From positions 45,485 through 109,484 of the forward strand of contig JAEIOD010000015.1 of the NCBI GenBank assembly GCA_016342415.1: a stretch of DNA of 64,000 nucleotides, in the 5' to 3' direction. Source of the DNA: Clostridiales bacterium (GTDB taxonomy: Bacteria; Bacillota; Clostridia; Peptostreptococcales; Acidaminobacteraceae). The notes below the pieces were generated by a model. The model was not told where the DNA came from, made no database searches, and saw only the letters and a list, made by a program, of their open reading frames with translations. How positions within the stretch are numbered: position 1 is the first letter of the stretch; each line of letters opens with the position of its first letter. Shown piece after piece: positions 60,465-64,000 of this stretch. The position numbers and the translations under genes were made by a program.

Positions 60465-61775
60465 TTATTTCTCAAGTTTTACAGTATCCAATATATAGTT
60501 AAATCCATTGTAAGTTTCACTGAATTTTGTGTATTCTTGTGGTGACATAGCTCCAGTTTCGTATAACTTTTGAATTCGCTTTAAGGATTTTGCTTCTTTC
60601 TTAAAAAGATAGTTATATATAAAGGCTGTATAGACATCGGCTTTATTGGATTGAAGCAGTTTCTTTTCTTTTCTAAGCTGAGCTATTCGATGATGTGCAC
60701 CTTGTGAATGTGCATGAATGTAATGACCAATCATAAATAAAATAATCGCTTGAAGACCATATATTGCAATCATTTCAATTGTTCCTTGGCCTTTTGAGAC
60801 TAATGCGATCACTATAACACCAAAAATGACAGCGCCTGATCTTAATAATAATTTGGCCTTATTAATAGACTGATTGATATAATGCTTTTCTTTTGCCATC
60901 GTTAGGATTGCTTCTTTGTAAATACCGTATAAATGATCCTTTTTTCCTAAAATGCCATACTTTTTACCGGGATGTTGTTCGGTAATAACTGAAACAAATT
61001 CATTCACTGAAGTAATATTGTGATCTAACATAAAATTCAAAAGAGCTACTTCATCTTTAGATAACTCACCGTCCATAGTCCCGTAAATAATACGTTCATT
61101 TATGATTGCGATTTGATCTTTTTTAAATAACTTTAGTAATGTCACCATAATGAATCGACTGTTTATTCTCGACATATGTGTTTTATCTGCTTTACTGCCA
61201 ATCTTACCTCTATTGATAATAAAGTAATCCGTGATTGGATCTGGAGACGATAACCCATTGGTACGATCGGTTAGAATTATCACGAATGATAAGACAATCA
61301 ATCCAGTACTGATACCTATGGAAGGTTTTAAGAATGTGTTGAGAATGACAGTCATATCAATGTTTAAAACATATTTGAACACCATTAAAATACCAAATGT
61401 AATAAGAAGACCAATCATAATATTGACTTTTAAAGAACGTTGTTCTTTCTCTTTAAAGACTCTCTTATTAAAAGCTTTTTCATGTTTTCTTTCTCTGTTA
61501 TCTCGTATTCGACGTTCTTTTTTAGTCAGTGGTTTTTCAAGATACTTTTTTATCTTAACTGGTTTTTCTACAGGTTCGTTTATAACCTCTACTTTTGCTT
61601 CTTCGGATATTGTCTTTTTATCTTCAAATATTTTTTTAGGTTTATCAATCATTGCTTCAGCCTCATCAATGATGGTATTTACTGTTTCAGTATCAGTTAT
61701 TAAATTTTCAGCTGTTTCTAGTTTTTCATCGATTATTTTTTCATTCGTTTCATTTACATTTATTTTTTCTGCCAT
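60465..61775 (-). CDS. Membrane protein with acidic/coiled N terminus and SHOCT-like C terminus
   Basis: A 436-aa protein of unknown function. Residues 1-75 are Glu/Lys-rich and disordered; 75-115 are strongly basic (KPLTKKERRIRDNRERKHEKAF). Helices lie near 117-137, 150-168, 312-328 and 333-350. A soluble loop of about 140 residues (180-305) separates the pairs and includes YGTMDGELSKDEVALLNFML. The C-terminal segment SLKRIQKLYETGAMSPQEYTKF resembles a SHOCT domain. It has AAGGAGATGAT before the ATG and is monocistronic. Confidence 0.7.
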   Translation of the reverse strand: MAEKINVNETNEKIIDEKLETAENLITDTETVNTIIDEAEAMIDKPKKIFEDKKTISEEAKVEVINEPVEKPVKIKKYLEKPLTKKERRIRDNRERKHEKAFNKRVFKEKEQRSLKVNIMIGLLITFGILMVFKYVLNIDMTVILNTFLKPSIGISTGLIVLSFVIILTDRTNGLSSPDPITDYFIINRGKIGSKADKTHMSRINSRFIMVTLLKLFKKDQIAIINERIIYGTMDGELSKDEVALLNFMLDHNITSVNEFVSVITEQHPGKKYGILGKKDHLYGIYKEAILTMAKEKHYINQSINKAKLLLRSGAVIFGVIVIALVSKGQGTIEMIAIYGLQAIILFMIGHYIHAHSQGAHHRIAQLRKEKKLLQSNKADVYTAFIYNYLFKKEAKSLKRIQKLYETGAMSPQEYTKFSETYNGFNYILDTVKLEK

Positions 61776-61826
61776 AATATCATCTCCTTAAGATTATCAT
61801 ACAGGCAGAAGATTAGAATCAAATTA

Positions 61827-61860
61827 AAAAGAGTTTAGAAATTCTCTAAACTCTCACTTT
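61827..61860 (-). terminator. Terminator after the frame-disrupted gene at 61846-62203
   Basis: Minus-strand GAGTTTAGA-GAATT-TCTAAACTC followed by TTTTTAATTT. The TAG of the frame-corrected gene (61846-61848) is in this stem, like several other genes in the window. Confidence 0.8.
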
Positions 61861-62203
61861 TTTATCCAAATATTTTGATTCTATTGCAGTTCCAATTGCA
61901 ATACCTATAATAGAACCAACGATTTCCAAGGGCAATCAACATAAACAGGGATGAACCATGATGGACATATTCATGATCTTTGATCAAATGATTTTTAATA
62001 AGAGTCATCAAATGGTTATACTCACCTATCGAATAATCAGTTTCCAAATTTCTTATGATACATTCAATTGTAGATTGGTACATTTTGCAGGTTTCACATA
62101 TTTCTGATTCCTCCTGAACAATATGTATATAAACTATAAGTTGTTCTTTATCCCATAATGATGTAAAAGATTCCAATTTTCTTAATTGTTTGTTTTGCCA
62201 CAT
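61846..62203 (-). pseudogene. Small CXXC membrane protein with a probable single-base insertion
   Basis: From ATG 62203 (GGTGGTGATTGT) about 90 residues read normally and include CETCKMYQSTIECII. At sense GGAAATCG (A3 at 61923-61925) the frame turns into aromatic and Asn-rich sequence and stops at 61862. Dropping one A gives LFMLIALGIVGSIIGIAIGT, a glycine-zipper helix. A short basic tail follows, with TAG at 61846 inside the terminator. The corrected protein is about 118 aa. Function unknown. Confidence 0.7.
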
Positions 62204-62287
62204 ACAATCACCACCCTATTATAGGATAGCTTACTCATATTAAATGAATATTAGAACCAGATGAAAAATAATATTTCAATAAGACTT

Positions 62288-63001
62288 TCAATTGAATTTT
62301 AATAACTCTCTAAAATTCTTGATTTCACCCAACATATCAATTTGATCATGATTGATTTTGTTTTTATTATTGTACCAAACGGATTCTATACCAAGCTGTC
62401 CACTACCGCTGATATCAGGCTTTAACCCATCTCCAATCATAAGTACCTCATCTGATTGGAGTTGATTTTTTTCCAAAGCTATTTCAAATAATTTTGGATT
62501 TGGTTTCCTAATGCCATACGTATATGAAAAGGTATAATCATCGATGTAGTCATCTAATCCCTTATCAACAAAAATCTCTTTATACAGAAATGCTGGTAAA
62601 AAACAATTTGAAATGACTCCAATTTTAAAAGAGGTCTTTTTTAAGTGTTTTAATAATTCTAATGCGCCTTCGTTAACAACAACTGTTTTTTTATACTCAC
62701 TATAAAAAGATCTTAATACCTCTTGTTTTTGCAGTTCGCTCAATTGACCTAGATGATCTAAATATGGATCTACATCGATTTCGATTAGTTCACTTTCACG
62801 TCGATGAAATTGGCTATAAAACGGCTCTAGAAATTTCTTTCTCACCTCACAAACGCTTAGTTTAATGTCTACAGATTCTAAATACTTTGATACAGAAATT
62901 AATCCCAAATTATCTTTTTCATCATCGGATTGTCCCTGATGAAAATCTAACAAAGTATTTCCCATATCAAAAAATATCATTTTTTTATTTTTAATGTCCA
63001 T
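62288..63001 (-). CDS. HAD-superfamily hydrolase
   Basis: A 237-aa haloacid dehalogenase-like phosphatase. The motifs are I MIFFDMGNTLLD, II IGVISNCFLP, III in YGIRKPNPKLFEIAL and IV EVLMIGDGLKPDISGSGQLGI. The helical cap between motifs I and II fits subfamily IA (YjjG/phosphoglycolate-like). The substrate is unknown. The ATG at 63001 has AAGGAG at proper spacing; a longer frame to 63088 contains no RBS. The 140 bp upstream holds no gene. Confidence 0.9.
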   Translation of the reverse strand: MDIKNKKMIFFDMGNTLLDFHQGQSDDEKDNLGLISVSKYLESVDIKLSVCEVRKKFLEPFYSQFHRRESELIEIDVDPYLDHLGQLSELQKQEVLRSFYSEYKKTVVVNEGALELLKHLKKTSFKIGVISNCFLPAFLYKEIFVDKGLDDYIDDYTFSYTYGIRKPNPKLFEIALEKNQLQSDEVLMIGDGLKPDISGSGQLGIESVWYNNKNKINHDQIDMLGEIKNFRELLKFN

Positions 63002-63140
63002 ATTTCTCCTTAAATAATAGATGTCACTCACAAGGACCAAGAATTTTATGCACCCTTTACTTAATTTTAGTTTATACCCTAAACACATAAAACCTTCTTA
63101 AGTAATCATAGTGTCTAACAAAGTCATTTTTACTATTTTT

Positions 63141-63917
63141 CTATAATAATTTCTCCATATAAATCTTTTGCTCATCACGATATGTTTCAATAAAACCCTG
63201 TTTTTTGTATGTGGCTAATGAGTTATGGTTGTATAAGTAGATACCACTTAGTTTAATTCGGTCATAACCAAGAGTTCTTGCGTAGTCTAATAAGAAACTA
63301 AGGACTATGCTCCCAATGCCTTTCCCTTGATATTCAGGGCATATAACCATAGGCATTCTATCTCTTGATAACGTCACATCACCAATGGGTTTCCAGTAAG
63401 ATTCAAAGATTTCTATAAAATAAAGAGCATCATTTTTAGAAAGAAACTCATACATTTTTGTAATCTCATCCATACTATAGGATTCTTTCCTGTTCTCTGA
63501 ATACCATAAAATATTCTCGTTTGAATACCACTTTACAGCTGTTTTGTAATCACTTTTTTCTACTTGTCTAAGTCTCAATGTATCGGATATTTCTAAAATA
63601 GAATGATGTAAAGATTTAATCATCATTAAACACGGATTATTTTCATCCCATAAGGTTTTGAATACCTCTAGGTGTTCGTAACCCTTTTGTTCATAGAATC
63701 GTCTTGTTTTTCTATAGTTAAGATCACTATGGTCTGCACTTAATGTTTTGACTGTCATATACTTCTTGCTTTTCTTTCGCGCATACTTTTCTGCCTGTTC
63801 TAATAACTTTGAACCAATTCCTTGGCCATGATGCGATTTTAAAACACCTAAAACATGCATATCATAGTTAACCATACTCGTCTCTTCTAGTGCAACAAAT
63901 CCCAAAGGCATCTATAA
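63141..63917 (-). pseudogene. Tandem GNAT acetyltransferase truncated at its N terminus
   Basis: The frame codes two GNAT domains. The second (about residues 107-256) is complete, with VICPEYQGKGIGSIVLSFLLDYARTLG. The first begins only at beta-strand 4 (PLGFVALEE) followed by LGVLKSHHGQGIGSKLLEQAEKYARKK, so about 50 N-terminal residues are missing. The ATG at 63911 has no RBS and an in-frame TAG precedes it. The loss coincides with what looks like an IS3-type terminal repeat at 63918, suggesting disruption by insertion. Confidence 0.65.
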
Positions 63918-64000
63918 TGTACACATAACGTTGGACACATATTCTTAAATCTAAGTTATAATATAATTATGAGTAGACAAAGAAGAACATGGACCCCTCA
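63918..64000 (+). mobile_element. Probable left end of an IS3-family (IS150-like) insertion sequence
   Basis: TGTACACATAACGTTGGACA (from 63918) resembles IS150-group terminal repeats, which begin TGTA and include GTTGGACA or GTTAGACA. About 50 bp inside, an ATG opens a basic frame typical of OrfA. The element continues beyond the window, so the identification rests on the terminus, the start of OrfA and the truncated neighbour. Confidence 0.5.
63969..64000 (+). CDS. Start of a probable IS3 transposase OrfA (partial)
   Basis: Ten codons are visible: MSRQRRTWTP. IS3-family OrfA proteins commonly start with a basic KRRxxTPEFK-type sequence before the HTH, which this matches. A TATAAT-like sequence (TTATAATATAATT) lies just upstream. 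Nothing more can be said from 32 bases. Confidence 0.5.
   Translation, partial: MSRQRRTWTP

Noticed and set aside
61231..61791. 186-codon plus-strand reading frame opposite the SHOCT-like membrane protein
   Set aside because: It mirrors the minus-strand gene, is Ser/Phe/Ile-rich, has no SD, and the minus-strand frame has RBS, helices and terminator.
1..64000. Recoding of TGA as tryptophan (Mycoplasma-like code)
   Set aside because: Several genes, for example apbE and the zinc-ribbon gene, end in TGA next to terminators, and Trp is encoded by TGG throughout.

Overview
The window looks like chromosome of a low-GC, anaerobic, Gram-positive-type bacterium (Bacillota or a close relative). Signs of this are strong AT bias, AGGAGG-type ribosome binding sites, lipobox lipoproteins, a leucine T-box leader, YtrA-type GntR regulation, UPF families typical of Bacillota and an electron-bifurcating-type [FeFe]-hydrogenase with a Rex-like operator. 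TGA is used as a stop, so the standard bacterial code applies. No rRNA, tRNA, CRISPR array or prophage was seen. The genus cannot be resolved from the sequence alone.

Layout. 1-3430: a MacB/LolD-type ABC exporter operon (ATPase, large surface-anchored Ig-like protein, permease cut by the window edge). 3605-8402: leuA-leuC-leuD-leuB with a promoter, Leu-specific T-box and terminator. 8412-12172: YihY, HflK/HflC and a GNAT. 12249-18668: a nine-gene pABA/folate operon (pabA-pabB-pabC-nucleotidyltransferase-folE-folP-folB-folK-aroF). 18746-24958: a TIM-barrel protein, YbjQ, and a tightly coupled operon NusG_II-pxpA-pxpB-pxpC-UPF0316-dinB. 25032-31720: ApbE, membrane proteins, an M23 peptidase and a GGDEF/HD-GYP receptor. 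31776-33012: rsgA behind what reads as a leader-peptide attenuator. 33034-36949: small metabolic and hypothetical genes, including an unlisted 49-aa zinc-ribbon protein. 37093-38935: a YtrA-type ABC operon. 38996-50246: housekeeping and UPF genes, two lipoproteins, MetAP and an APH-like kinase. 50368-54074: hydCBA. 54072-59129: a thiol/Fe-S redox operon (TlpA-like, a 44-aa CXXC protein, NapH-like ferredoxin, HEXXH lipoprotein) divergent from a two-component system. 59170-63917: a TetR/HXXEE pair, membrane proteins, HAD and a truncated GNAT next to what looks like the end of an IS3-type element.

The main new observations are: (1) a 19-codon ORF with mutually exclusive antiterminator and terminator hairpins upstream of rsgA; (2) helically phased CTTAA boxes shared by the two-component/redox intergenic region and the ABC exporter promoter, suggesting one regulon; (3) three genes broken by single-base changes, two of them at A8 tracts where A9 would restore the frame; (4) two small genes (zinc ribbon and CXXC protein) that length-based gene finders would miss. 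Terminators often overlap the stop codon of the gene they end, and several operons are coupled through ATGA or TAATG overlaps.
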